28,178 nt of DNA from positions 1 to 28,178 of the forward strand of contig CAJUNA010000021.1 of NCBI GenBank assembly GCA_910587645.1, read 5' to 3'. Position numbers and translations under genes: made by a program. Below the pieces are notes generated by a model. That model ran no database searches and was not told the DNA's origin. It saw only the letters and a list, made by a program, of their open reading frames with translations. The stretch is from an uncultured Oscillospiraceae bacterium (GTDB lineage Bacteria > Bacillota > Clostridia > Oscillospirales > Oscillospiraceae). Position 1 is the stretch's first letter. The number at the start of each line of letters is the position of its first letter. Below are positions 1 to 6,309 of this stretch, in pieces.

Positions 1-1
1 T

Positions 2-886
2 ATCGGCTCCGTGATCCGGGTGGCCGCTGGCGGGAAAGACCGTTTGAACGCTATGTATATGGTGGACGGCTACGGCGAGAACAACCCCATTGTGGTGAAA
101 TCGCAGTTTATCATGTCCCTGGTGGAGCGCATCGACCCCAACGGCGTGGGGGCCAAGCAGAAATCCATTATTGATCGCTGTACGGGGGACTTGTACGAGG
201 AAGCGGAGCGGAACGGCACTGTACCCACCCTTGCCGCCCTCCGGGAAAAGCTGATGGAACAGCCGGAGGATATGGCAAGGGAGATCGCCCTGGCTCTGGA
301 GCTGTTCACTACCGGCTCCCTTGACATTTTCGGCCATGAAAGCACCGTTGACCTGGACAAGCGGGTGGTGGTGTTCGACATCCACGGCCTGGGTGAACAG
401 TTGAAGCCCATCGGCCACCTTGTCATTACCGACACCATGCTCAACCGCGTCACCCTGAACTGGAAGAAAGGCAAGCGCACCCACGTCTTTATCGACGAGT
501 TCCACGTCATGTTTGAGAATGAGTTTTCCGCCGCCTTTTTCAACTCCGCGTGGCGGCAGTTCCGCAAGCGCAACGCCTACCCCACCGCCATCACGCAGAA
601 CGTGGAGTATCTTCTGGACTCCGTGCAGGCCAGCACTATGCTCAGTAACTCCGAGTTCATTGTCATGCTGAATCAGGCGGCAAGCGACCGGGAGAAGCTG
701 GCCCGTCTGCTGAACATCTCCGAGGAACAGATGGGCCACATCACCAACGCCCCCGCCGGGTGCGGCCTTATCAAGTATGGCTCGGCCCTGGTGCCCTTCG
801 TCAACCGCTTCCCCTCCAACACCGAACTGTACCGCTTGATGACCACCCGGCCCGGTGAGGGCCGCTTTGCGGGGGGACAGGCATGA
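2..886 (+). CDS. VirB4-like conjugal transfer ATPase, C-terminal part (5' end outside window)
   Basis: The reading frame is open from the first codon of the window (position 2) to TGA at 884-886, so about 294 C-terminal residues are present and the true start lies upstream. The protein reads as the ATPase half of a VirB4/TraE-type type IV secretion motor of clostridial ICEs (the CD1110-like group). A Walker B strand THVFIDEFH is encoded around 480-505 with the acidic pair at 494-499, followed by the conserved AITQNVEYLL stretch. The Walker A loop must lie before the window. Such ATPases energise pilus assembly and DNA transfer at the inner face of the membrane. The stop overlaps the next start by ATGA (883-886), as expected in a conjugation operon. 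The family call is strong; whether the element still transfers cannot be judged, because the next gene is broken. Confidence 0.85.
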   Translation: MGSVIRVAAGGKDRLNAMYMVDGYGENNPIVVKSQFIMSLVERIDPNGVGAKQKSIIDRCTGDLYEEAERNGTVPTLAALREKLMEQPEDMAREIALALELFTTGSLDIFGHESTVDLDKRVVVFDIHGLGEQLKPIGHLVITDTMLNRVTLNWKKGKRTHVFIDEFHVMFENEFSAAFFNSAWRQFRKRNAYPTAITQNVEYLLDSVQASTMLSNSEFIVMLNQAASDREKLARLLNISEEQMGHITNAPAGCGLIKYGSALVPFVNRFPSNTELYRLMTTRPGEGRFAGGQA

Positions 887-1296
887 AGATTGGCCTGATA
901 GATGTGGACGGGCACAACTGGCCCAACCTGTGCCTGATGAAACTGTCCGCCTGCCACAAAGCGCATGGGGATGATGTTGAGTGGTGGACGCCGGAGGGCC
1001 GCTATGGCCGGGTTTATAAGAGCCGGGTGTTTACGGACACCTATTCCAAAGACACGATCACGGTTGACAACGCCGGTGAAGTCATTAAGGGCGGCACCGG
1101 CTACGGCCCCGGCCCCAACCTGCCCGACGAGGTGGAACACGCCCGCCCGGACTACGCCTTATATCCGCAGTTTTCCGGCACGGCCTACGGCTTTATGACC
1201 CGTGGCTGTCCCCGAAACTGCGCCTTATCTGAGATCTCAGATAAGGCGCAATTACTCACCACCAGCAAGCTGCGCCGGGTATATACCTGTGCATAG
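883..1296 (+). pseudogene. Radical-SAM family protein of the ICE, truncated
   Basis: The ORF begins with MKIGLIDVDGHN, coupled by ATGA overlap to the ATPase gene. It resembles ICE-borne radical-SAM proteins with a B12-binding-like N-terminal region (recalled family pattern). The sequence runs normally up to TRGCPRNC, the start of the CxxxCxxC iron-sulfur motif: Cys109 and Cys113 are present. The third expected cysteine, residue 116, is Ser (TCT at 1228-1230). From there the frame reads a 32-bp palindrome and unrelated DNA and stops at 1294-1296. Only 137 residues remain, while radical-SAM enzymes need the whole barrel, so the product cannot be an active SAM enzyme. The break marks the border between ICE DNA and the chromosome-like DNA that follows, or possibly an assembly join. 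Confidence 0.75.
1219..1250. repeat. 32-bp perfect palindrome at the radical-SAM break point
   Basis: The two 16-nt arms, TGCGCCTTATCTGAGA and its exact reverse complement, abut with no spacer around the centre AGATCT. The flanking bases (C at 1218, A at 1251) no longer pair. The first eight bases (TGCGCCTT) are what the radical-SAM gene itself would be expected to contain at that point; the rest is not. No T-run follows, so it is not a normal intrinsic terminator. It could be two abutting terminal inverted repeats of an element, a recombination scar formed through the 8-bp identity, or a join artefact. Confidence 0.9.
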
Positions 1297-1331
1297 CTTT
1301 CACAACTACTATCAGCACCTCTAAATGGGGG

Positions 1332-1360
1332 TTGACGGTCATTCCCATTGGTGGTATATT
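1332..1360 (+). promoter_or_regulatory. Sigma-A promoter for the lipoprotein gene
   Basis: TTGACG (1332-1337), a 17-bp spacer and TATATT (1355-1360) lie 42 bp before the ATG at 1403. Both boxes differ from consensus by one base. The promoter is just outside the broken ICE gene and suggests the lipoprotein is transcribed on its own. Confidence 0.75.
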
Positions 1361-1402
1361 TGAAGCGAGACAAATCGGCAAATCGAGACTTAAAGAGGCC
1401 AT

Positions 1403-1981
1403 ATGAAAAAGTATATAGTTGCTATGTCACTGCTACTTTTCCTCTCTGCTTGTGGGAAGGTTAATGGAATATCGTCCCAACAGCCTGAAGAAATCCCAGT
1501 GCAAACATCTTTGCCACAGTTAGAAGCAACAGAGTGGCAGACACTTAGTACGGACGCAGTTGCATTTAACCTTACTGGCAGCTTCGATAATCCTAATTTT
1601 GCGTATGTATTCGACCACATGGACACCGTTCCTCTTGACCAATTAGTGGCCTTCTCCCTGGTTGCTGATGCGGCCAGCGAGGGTGCGCACGATGAATTGC
1701 GTGGCCGCTTTTTGGAGGCCCCTAATACCGTCTTAACATATCTTGTGCTTTTAGGAGATCAGGTTACAGAACTCTCAGGTTGGGAGCCTACATTAACGGC
1801 AGAGTTAATTTGTGGCTTCATAGCCACTGCCGATGCCAGTTGGCACGATGGCTCTGCGGAATTTGTCTCAACCATGGCGGGATGTCGAAAAAACTATCCC
1901 GAAGGCCGCATTGCTGAGCTTTTGGATATTATGGATGAAGAACATGCTGCGTCTATGGAACGGAACCATTCAAACCCCTAA
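1403..1981 (+). CDS. Lipoprotein of unknown function
   Basis: This is a 192-residue protein with a clear lipoprotein signal: a MKKY start, a hydrophobic core and lipobox LSAC at residues 14-17, so Cys17 should be lipidated and the mature protein anchored outside the membrane. Start ATG 1403 has AGAGG at 1394-1398. The mature part is acidic and has no domain I recognise; Cys residues occur in LICGF and AGCRKN. Its base composition is more AT-rich than tcdA downstream, and it sits directly beside the ICE border, so it may be accessory DNA. It has its own promoter and is followed by a hairpin, so it seems to be a single-gene unit. No function can be given. Confidence 0.75.
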   Translation: MKKYIVAMSLLLFLSACGKVNGISSQQPEEIPVQTSLPQLEATEWQTLSTDAVAFNLTGSFDNPNFAYVFDHMDTVPLDQLVAFSLVADAASEGAHDELRGRFLEAPNTVLTYLVLLGDQVTELSGWEPTLTAELICGFIATADASWHDGSAEFVSTMAGCRKNYPEGRIAELLDIMDEEHAASMERNHSNP

Positions 1982-2017
1982 TTGAAAAGAGGCATTGCAG
2001 ATTATTCCAGTTTATCG

Positions 2018-2050
2018 GGGGGGATTTCATCTTTATGGTGAAATCTCCCC
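2018..2050 (+). terminator. Hairpin between lipoprotein gene and tcdA
   Basis: GGGGGGATTTCA (2018-2029) pairs with TGAAATCTCCCC (2039-2050), a 12-bp stem with one G-T pair and a 9-nt loop. Only a short T-poor tail follows, so termination may be partial. The stem covers the region just after a TTG at 1995, which argues against that codon as the tcdA start. Confidence 0.45.
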
Positions 2051-2093
2051 TTGGCAAATGTTCTTTTGGATCAATGGAAGAGGGAATTTGTCT

Positions 2094-2843
2094 ATGACCG
2101 AACGGTTTTTAAGAAATGAAATGCTCCTTGGCCCCGCCGCCATGGAGAAGTTGCAATCTTCCCATGTTTGCGTTGTAGGCCTGGGCGGCGTTGGAAGCTG
2201 GGCGGCGGAAGGTCTCGCCCGCGCCGGCGTGGGCGAGCTGACCCTGATCGACCAGGATGCCTACAGCGAAAGCAATATCAACCGCCAGCTTGGCGCGCTG
2301 TCCTCTACGGTGGGCCAGCCCAAATCCGAAGCGATGGCAGCGAGGATCCTGGATATTAACCCTGGCTGCAAGGTTCACCCGGTCATTGGGAAATACAGCC
2401 GGGAAAATAACGAAAAATTTTGGGATGCCTATGACTGCCTCATTGACTGCATTGACCTGGTATCCTGCAAGGTTGACCTGATCTGCCGGGCTATGGAAAA
2501 AAATATCCCGATCCTCTCAGCCCTGGGGACTGGGAATAAGCTGGATCCCTCCCGCCTGGTGGTAGACGATTTGGCTAAGACTTATGGCTGCCCCTTGGCC
2601 CGGGTCATGCGTAAGGAGCTGGGCCGCAGGGGGATCAAGCATTTGAAAGTTGTCTACAGCCCGGAGGAGCCGGCCCCCTGCGCTCCCCTGGAGTCCCCGC
2701 CTCCCGGGCGGCGCAGCGTTCCCGGCAGCGTCCCTTGGGTGCCGCCTGTGGCAGGGCTGCTCTTGGCCGGCGCGGCGGTTATGGACTTGACTGCCGGGCT
2801 TCTCCCGCAGGTAAATTCGGAAATGCAGGAGGAAATTTTATGA
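2094..2843 (+). CDS. tcdA: tRNA threonylcarbamoyladenosine dehydratase (TcdA/CsdL, ThiF/E1 superfamily)
   Basis: This 249-residue E1-like enzyme should activate the t6A37 carboxylate of tRNA with ATP to form cyclic t6A. The nucleotide-binding loop GLGGVGS is at residues 29-35, followed by the E1-type LIDQDAYSESNINRQ stretch and LIDCIDLVSCKVDL, both typical of TcdA. Start ATG 2094 is chosen because GGAAGAGGGA lies at 2075-2084 and the protein then begins MTERFLRNEMLLG, as family members do; the longer frame from TTG 1995 runs through a hairpin. The stop overlaps the next ATG (2840-2843), so the acetyltransferase is translationally coupled. The stretch near 2670-2740 encodes a proline/glycine-rich segment that looks less conserved. 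Confidence 0.88.
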   Translation: MTERFLRNEMLLGPAAMEKLQSSHVCVVGLGGVGSWAAEGLARAGVGELTLIDQDAYSESNINRQLGALSSTVGQPKSEAMAARILDINPGCKVHPVIGKYSRENNEKFWDAYDCLIDCIDLVSCKVDLICRAMEKNIPILSALGTGNKLDPSRLVVDDLAKTYGCPLARVMRKELGRRGIKHLKVVYSPEEPAPCAPLESPPPGRRSVPGSVPWVPPVAGLLLAGAAVMDLTAGLLPQVNSEMQEEIL

Positions 2844-3310
2844 AAATCCGCCCCGCTGAAGAAAAAGATATCCCCCGGTTGGGCGATCTCCTGGTTCAGG
2901 TCTGCCGTGTCCACTGGGAGGGCCGGCCGGACCTATTTCGCGATGGGGGCCGCAAATACAGCGATGGAGAGCTGCGGATCCTGCTTCGTGACCCAGACCG
3001 CCCGGTTTTAGTGGCGCTGGATGAAACGGGCCAGGTGCAGGGGTACGCTTTCTGCGTGCTCCAGAGACATCAAGGGGAGGGATCCTTCCAAGATATGACC
3101 ACCTTGTATTTGGATGACCTGTGTGTGGATGAAGCCTGCCGGGGGCGTCATGCCGGCAGGCAGCTTTATGATGCGGTCCTGGCCCTGGCGCGGGAAAAGG
3201 GGTGCTACAATGTGACCCTCAATGTTTGGGCCTGCAATGCCGGCGCGATGCGGTTTTATGAAGGGTGTGGGCTGCAAACGCAGAAAATTGGGTTGGAAGT
3301 GGTTCTTTAG
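2840..3310 (+). CDS. GNAT family N-acetyltransferase
   Basis: This 156-residue protein starts MKIRPAEEKDIPRLGDLL, the usual beginning of a GNAT fold. It carries the acetyl-CoA pyrophosphate-binding segment LDDLCVDEACRGRHAGRQLYD (RGRHAG as the R/Q-x-x-G-x-G/A motif) and the C-terminal N-A-GAMRFYEGCGL motif. It should transfer an acetyl group from acetyl-CoA to an amine; the substrate cannot be read from sequence. AGGAGG at 2827-2832 and the ATGA overlap with tcdA fix the start at 2840. The pairing with tcdA suggests co-expression only. Confidence 0.85.
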   Translation: MKIRPAEEKDIPRLGDLLVQVCRVHWEGRPDLFRDGGRKYSDGELRILLRDPDRPVLVALDETGQVQGYAFCVLQRHQGEGSFQDMTTLYLDDLCVDEACRGRHAGRQLYDAVLALAREKGCYNVTLNVWACNAGAMRFYEGCGLQTQKIGLEVVL

Positions 3311-3435
3311 GTGTTACATGTGTGTAGATAAGGATACACGTGGCGCGCAGCCCCGCGCAATTTTATGAACTGGGAAAACGTGCGCTGCCATTATGACTTG
3401 TGGGCAAGCTCAGACCCAAAAACGAATCAATACAG

Positions 3436-3473
3436 CGAAACACGGATAACGAAAACTCGTTATCCGTGTTTCG
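3436..3473. terminator. Perfect 17-bp hairpin between convergent genes
   Basis: CGAAACACGGATAACGA (3436-3452) pairs fully with 3457-3473 around the loop AAAC. It lies in the 223-bp gap between the GNAT gene (plus) and rubrerythrin (minus), where a bidirectional terminator would be expected, but neither side has a real T-run. The rest of the gap (3311-3533) holds no gene I can support. Confidence 0.5.
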
Positions 3474-3508
3474 TAAACTTACCCTTAAACACGCCCTACA
3501 AGGTAAGA

Positions 3509-3526
3509 ACAGCAGACGCCTGCTGT
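3509..3526 (-). terminator. Short hairpin just after the rubrerythrin stop
   Basis: ACAGCAG (3509-3515) pairs with CTGCTGT (3520-3526) around a 4-nt loop. Read on the minus strand it begins 7 nt after the TGA and is followed by TCTTACCTT. It is a weak terminator candidate. Confidence 0.4.
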
Positions 3527-3533
3527 CTCAGGA

Positions 3534-4076
3534 TCAGCCAAAATACCGCTCCAGCAGGCCCTTGAACGCCTTGCCGTGGCGGGCCTCGTCCCGGGCCATC
3601 TCATGGACGGTATCGTGAATAGCGTCCAGGCCCAGCTCCTTAGCCAGCTTAGCCAGCTCAAACTTGCCCATGGTAGCGCCGTTCTCCGCCTCAACGCGCA
3701 TCTCCAGATTCTTCTTGGTGCTGTCAGTCACTACCTCGCCCAGTAGCTCAGCGAACTTGGCGGCGTGCTCGGCCTCCTCATAAGCAGCCTTCTCCCAGTA
3801 CAGGCCGATCTCGGGATACCCTTCCCGGTGGGCCACACGGGCCATCGCCAGGTACATACCAACCTCGGTGCACTCGCCGCTGAAGTTGGCGTGCAGGCCC
3901 TCCAGGATCCGCTCGTCCACGCCCTTGGCCACGCCGACAACGTGCTCGGCGGCCCAGTTCATATCACCCTTCTGCTCGGTAAACTTCGCGCCGGGGACGC
4001 CGCACTGGGGGCACTTCTCGGGGGGGACATCCCCCTCATGAACGTAACCGCAAACAGGGCAAACCCACTTCTTCAT
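3534..4076 (-). CDS. Reverse rubrerythrin (N-terminal rubredoxin, C-terminal diiron domain)
   Basis: This 180-residue protein has the rubredoxin-type iron site first (CPVCG, Cys6/Cys9, and CPQCG, Cys22/Cys25) and the four-helix ferritin-like diiron domain second, with ligand motifs YEEAEHAAKF and MARDEARHGK. That order is the reverse of classical rubrerythrin. It matches the clostridial reverse rubrerythrins, which reduce hydrogen peroxide and oxygen using electrons from NADH via rubredoxin-type carriers in the cytoplasm. Start 4076 is chosen over the in-frame ATG at 4097: AAGGAG lies about 10 nt upstream and the protein then begins MKKWVCPVCG. It sits 70 bp downstream of a PerR-type regulator on the same strand, so peroxide-responsive control is likely. 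Function is confident; the exact donor is not known. Confidence 0.92.
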   Translation of the reverse strand: MKKWVCPVCGYVHEGDVPPEKCPQCGVPGAKFTEQKGDMNWAAEHVVGVAKGVDERILEGLHANFSGECTEVGMYLAMARVAHREGYPEIGLYWEKAAYEEAEHAAKFAELLGEVVTDSTKKNLEMRVEAENGATMGKFELAKLAKELGLDAIHDTVHEMARDEARHGKAFKGLLERYFG

Positions 4077-4124
4077 AGCAAAAAATCTCCTTTTCAAAAA
4101 ATAAACCGGAATAAATTTTTATAG

Positions 4125-4138
4125 ACGCCTTACGGCGT
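4125..4138 (-). other. Small hairpin in the perR-rubrerythrin gap
   Basis: ACGCC/GGCGT (4125-4129 with 4134-4138) closes a 4-nt loop and, on the minus strand, is followed by an A/T-rich stretch with ATAAA-TT-TTTAT at 4111-4122. This may be a weak attenuator, or an operator/promoter region letting rubrerythrin be expressed apart from perR. Neither reading is decisive. Confidence 0.3.
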
Positions 4139-4146
4139 AGCTAACA

Positions 4147-4527
4147 TTACACACCTGCCTTACGGCGGCACCCCGGGCACAACCCCCGGTACATCACCGC
4201 GCATTCCTCCAGCAGGAACCCATGGCCGCTGGCGGGCCATTCCACCGGTGTGGACGGGAGATCCGCCATTACGCCGCAGCGGCGGCAGCGGACATGGCTG
4301 TGGGGGCTGGTTTCGCCATCGTACCGGCTGTCGCCCCCGGCCAGATCCAGGCGCAGGATTTTCCCCTCCTCCGCCATACGGGAGAGTACGCGGTAAACAG
4401 TAGAGCGGCTGATGGTAGGATGGTTCTGATGCACCTGGCCGTACACCATAGCGGCGGTAGGGTGGCAGCCCATCCCGCACAGTGTTTGGTGGATGATCTC
4501 CTTTTGCATCGTATTTCTGTCCGCCAT
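4147..4527 (-). CDS. PerR-like Fur family peroxide-responsive repressor
   Basis: This 126-residue Fur-family protein has a winged-helix N-terminal half (GMGCHPTAAMVY, then TISRSTVYRVLSRMAEEGKI), the regulatory stretch RYDGETSPHSHVRCRRCG, and a second CxxC (CPGC) near the C-terminus. The CRRC and CPGC pairs fit the structural zinc site; the D/H residues of RYD and HSH fit the Fe/Mn sensor site of PerR. Fe-PerR is inactivated by metal-catalysed histidine oxidation, releasing peroxide-defence genes. Start 4527 follows AAGGAGC. The partner gene is reverse rubrerythrin, a classic PerR target. PerR is favoured over Fur or Zur from this context; symbol left blank because the subfamily is not proven. 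Confidence 0.82.
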   Translation of the reverse strand: MADRNTMQKEIIHQTLCGMGCHPTAAMVYGQVHQNHPTISRSTVYRVLSRMAEEGKILRLDLAGGDSRYDGETSPHSHVRCRRCGVMADLPSTPVEWPASGHGFLLEECAVMYRGLCPGCRRKAGV

Positions 4528-4545
4528 CGGTCTTGCTCCTTTTTG

Positions 4546-4562
4546 GGATTAAATCCTAATAA
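4546..4562 (-). promoter_or_regulatory. Candidate Fur/PerR-type operator
   Basis: A dyad GGATT-A-AATCC (4546-4556) is embedded in A/T-rich DNA right after the -10 box of the perR promoter. It matches the 7-1-7 Per-box only partly. Its position over the expected transcription start would suit autorepression. Confidence 0.35.
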
Positions 4563-4564
4563 GG

Positions 4565-4593
4565 AATATACTACAGCATGTCCCAAATGTCAA
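4565..4593 (-). promoter_or_regulatory. Sigma-A promoter of the perR-rubrerythrin unit
   Basis: On the minus strand TTGACA (4593-4588), a 17-bp spacer and TATATT (4570-4565) lie about 40 bp before the perR start. The fit to consensus is very good. Confidence 0.8.
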
Positions 4594-4728
4594 GTGAACA
4601 ATTTATGAATATCCCCTCACCCGTCCCTGGCCTGGAGGCATGCTGCAAAGCCGCCTGCGGAGGAAATCCGGCCCCTTAAAAAAAGCGCATCTATATATAT
4701 ATTCTCCTTTCCGGAGAGAAAAACGCAA

Positions 4729-4751
4729 GTTTCCGGAAAATTTCCGGAAAC
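4729..4751. promoter_or_regulatory. TTTCCGGAAA tandem dyad, candidate operator of the galactoside operon
   Basis: GTTTCCGGAAA (4729-4739), one central A, and the exact reverse complement (4741-4751) form a 23-bp dyad. Each half is itself nearly self-complementary (TTTCCGGAAA). It stands 155 bp before the -35 box of the sugar operon in the otherwise featureless A/T-rich gap 4594-5002, with a related small dyad TCTCC-N5-GGAGA at about 4703-4717. It may be a regulator site; no regulator gene is in the window. Confidence 0.45.
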
Positions 4752-4906
4752 GTATGCGGTTCTTGATTTCTGCATTTTATACAAAAAATAACCAGTTCCC
4801 TCTGTTAAAAGTAACGATTTTGCGGAAAATATATAAAAATGTTGCCTGACCTTGCGAAAAACGCACAATTTACAAAATCATCAAATATTTTGCACACAAC
4901 ATAGCA

Positions 4907-4936
4907 TTTACAGATATATTTATTTCATATTATAGT
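4907..4936 (+). promoter_or_regulatory. Promoter of the alpha-galactoside operon
   Basis: TTTACA (4907-4912), an 18-bp spacer and TATAGT (4931-4936) precede the ATG at 5003 by 66 bp. The alternative -35 TTACAG with a 17-bp spacer uses the same -10. The whole gap 4594-5002 contains only this promoter, the dyad at 4729 and A/T-rich DNA; I see no gene in it. Confidence 0.6.
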
Positions 4937-5002
4937 AAATAAAAACCGCGCTGTCCTCCCGGTACGTACACGCCGCGCGGAAAACGAAAAAGGAGTGGAG
5001 TT

Positions 5003-6283
5003 ATGAAGAAAATTCCCCGTATGATAGCGGCAGCCCTGATGCTGGCTCTGCTGCTGTCAACCGCCGGGTGCGGTTCTGCCGATGGCAAGACCCGCCTGAC
5101 CTTCCAGATCTGGGATGTTTTCCAGCGTCCCGGTATGCAGGCCATGTGCGACGCCTACACCGCCAAGCACCCGGATGTGGTGATCGACGTGCAGGTTACC
5201 AACTGGAACGAGTACTGGACCAAGCTGGAAGCCTCCGCCGAGAGCAACACCATGCCCGACATCTACTGGATGCACACCGACCGCATTCTCTATTACGCGG
5301 ATTTCGGCATCCTGGCGGATTTGACAGACCTCTACGATGGGGAGGATCCCAACTACTACCAGAATCACTTCTCCGAGATCTCCATTGGCAACGCCAGCGG
5401 CACCGATGGCCGGATCTACGGCGTACCTAAGGACAAGGACAACGTTGTGCTGGTCTACAACATGGAGATGTTCGATGCGGCCGGCGTGGCTTATCCGGAC
5501 GAGACCTGGACCTGGGACGATATGCTGGCCGCTTCCCAAGAGATCTATGATAAGACCGGCAATTACGGCTACCTGGCCTATAACGATGAACAGCTCGGCT
5601 ACTGGAACTTTGTTTACCAGAACGGCGGCTACATACTCGATGAAAACAACCGCTACGCCGGCTATTCCGAACCCGCCACCGTGGAGGCGGTGAAGTACTA
5701 CGTGGATATCCAGAAAAACGAGTGGTGCCCCGACCAGTCCTACTTCGCGGAAACCAGCCCCGGCGTGACCTTCTACTCCGAAAAGGGCGCCATGTTCCTG
5801 GAAGGGAGCTGGAACCTTCTGCCGAACCTGGACAACTACCCCGACATGGTGGGCAAGTGGGATATTGCCGTCCTGCCCAAGGCCCCCAATCCCCAGCAGG
5901 GCGATGGCCGCGCCGTTATCTCCAACGGCCTGTGCTACTCCACCGCCGCCAAGGGCAAGAAGCTGGACGTGGTCAAGGATGTGCTCCGTTTCTTCGGCAG
6001 CGAGGAGGGCCAGCGCATCCAGGGCGAGTCCGGCGCGGCGATCCCCGCCTACCTGGGCCTGGAGGACAGTTGGGGCGGCTGCTTTGACAAGTACAGCTAC
6101 CGCCTGAGCGCGGAAAAGTGCTTCGATCAGTTCGAGTACAGCGTCCAGTTCATCAACAACGCCGCCCGCCGCAAGTGGAAGGCCGCCGTCTCCGATGAGA
6201 TGGTGCGCATCTACAACGGCGCCGACATTGAGACGAGCCTTGCCAAGATGAACGAGATAGCGGACAGCTACATCAAAGACTGA
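5003..6283 (+). CDS. Sugar ABC transporter solute-binding lipoprotein (family 1, MsmE/RafE type)
   Basis: This 426-residue protein starts with a signal peptide and lipobox TAGC (Cys23), so it is a membrane-anchored extracellular binding protein. The mature part shows family-1 (COG1653) features: TFQIWDVFQRPGMQAMCDAYTAKHPDV at the start of lobe 1, MPDIYWMHTD, GRIYGVPKDKDNVVLVYNMEMFDAAGV, and TWTWDDMLAASQEIYDKTG. GGAGTGGAG at 4992-5000 provides the ribosome-binding site. It is followed at 26 bp by the first permease. Given the GH36 alpha-galactosidase at the end of the operon, the ligand is probably raffinose, stachyose or melibiose; this is inference from context. Confidence 0.88.
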   Translation: MKKIPRMIAAALMLALLLSTAGCGSADGKTRLTFQIWDVFQRPGMQAMCDAYTAKHPDVVIDVQVTNWNEYWTKLEASAESNTMPDIYWMHTDRILYYADFGILADLTDLYDGEDPNYYQNHFSEISIGNASGTDGRIYGVPKDKDNVVLVYNMEMFDAAGVAYPDETWTWDDMLAASQEIYDKTGNYGYLAYNDEQLGYWNFVYQNGGYILDENNRYAGYSEPATVEAVKYYVDIQKNEWCPDQSYFAETSPGVTFYSEKGAMFLEGSWNLLPNLDNYPDMVGKWDIAVLPKAPNPQQGDGRAVISNGLCYSTAAKGKKLDVVKDVLRFFGSEEGQRIQGESGAAIPAYLGLEDSWGGCFDKYSYRLSAEKCFDQFEYSVQFINNAARRKWKAAVSDEMVRIYNGADIETSLAKMNEIADSYIKD

Positions 6284-6309
6284 CGGACGCGAGAGGAGGG
6301 TATTCCATA

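Noticed and set aside
1995..2093. Longer tcdA start at TTG 1995
   Set aside because: The extra 33 residues are encoded by a stable hairpin and are not part of the family; ATG 2094 has a better ribosome-binding site.
3365..3618. Two small plus-strand open frames after the GNAT gene
   Set aside because: They run through hairpins and into rubrerythrin antisense, without ribosome-binding sites or recognisable sequence.
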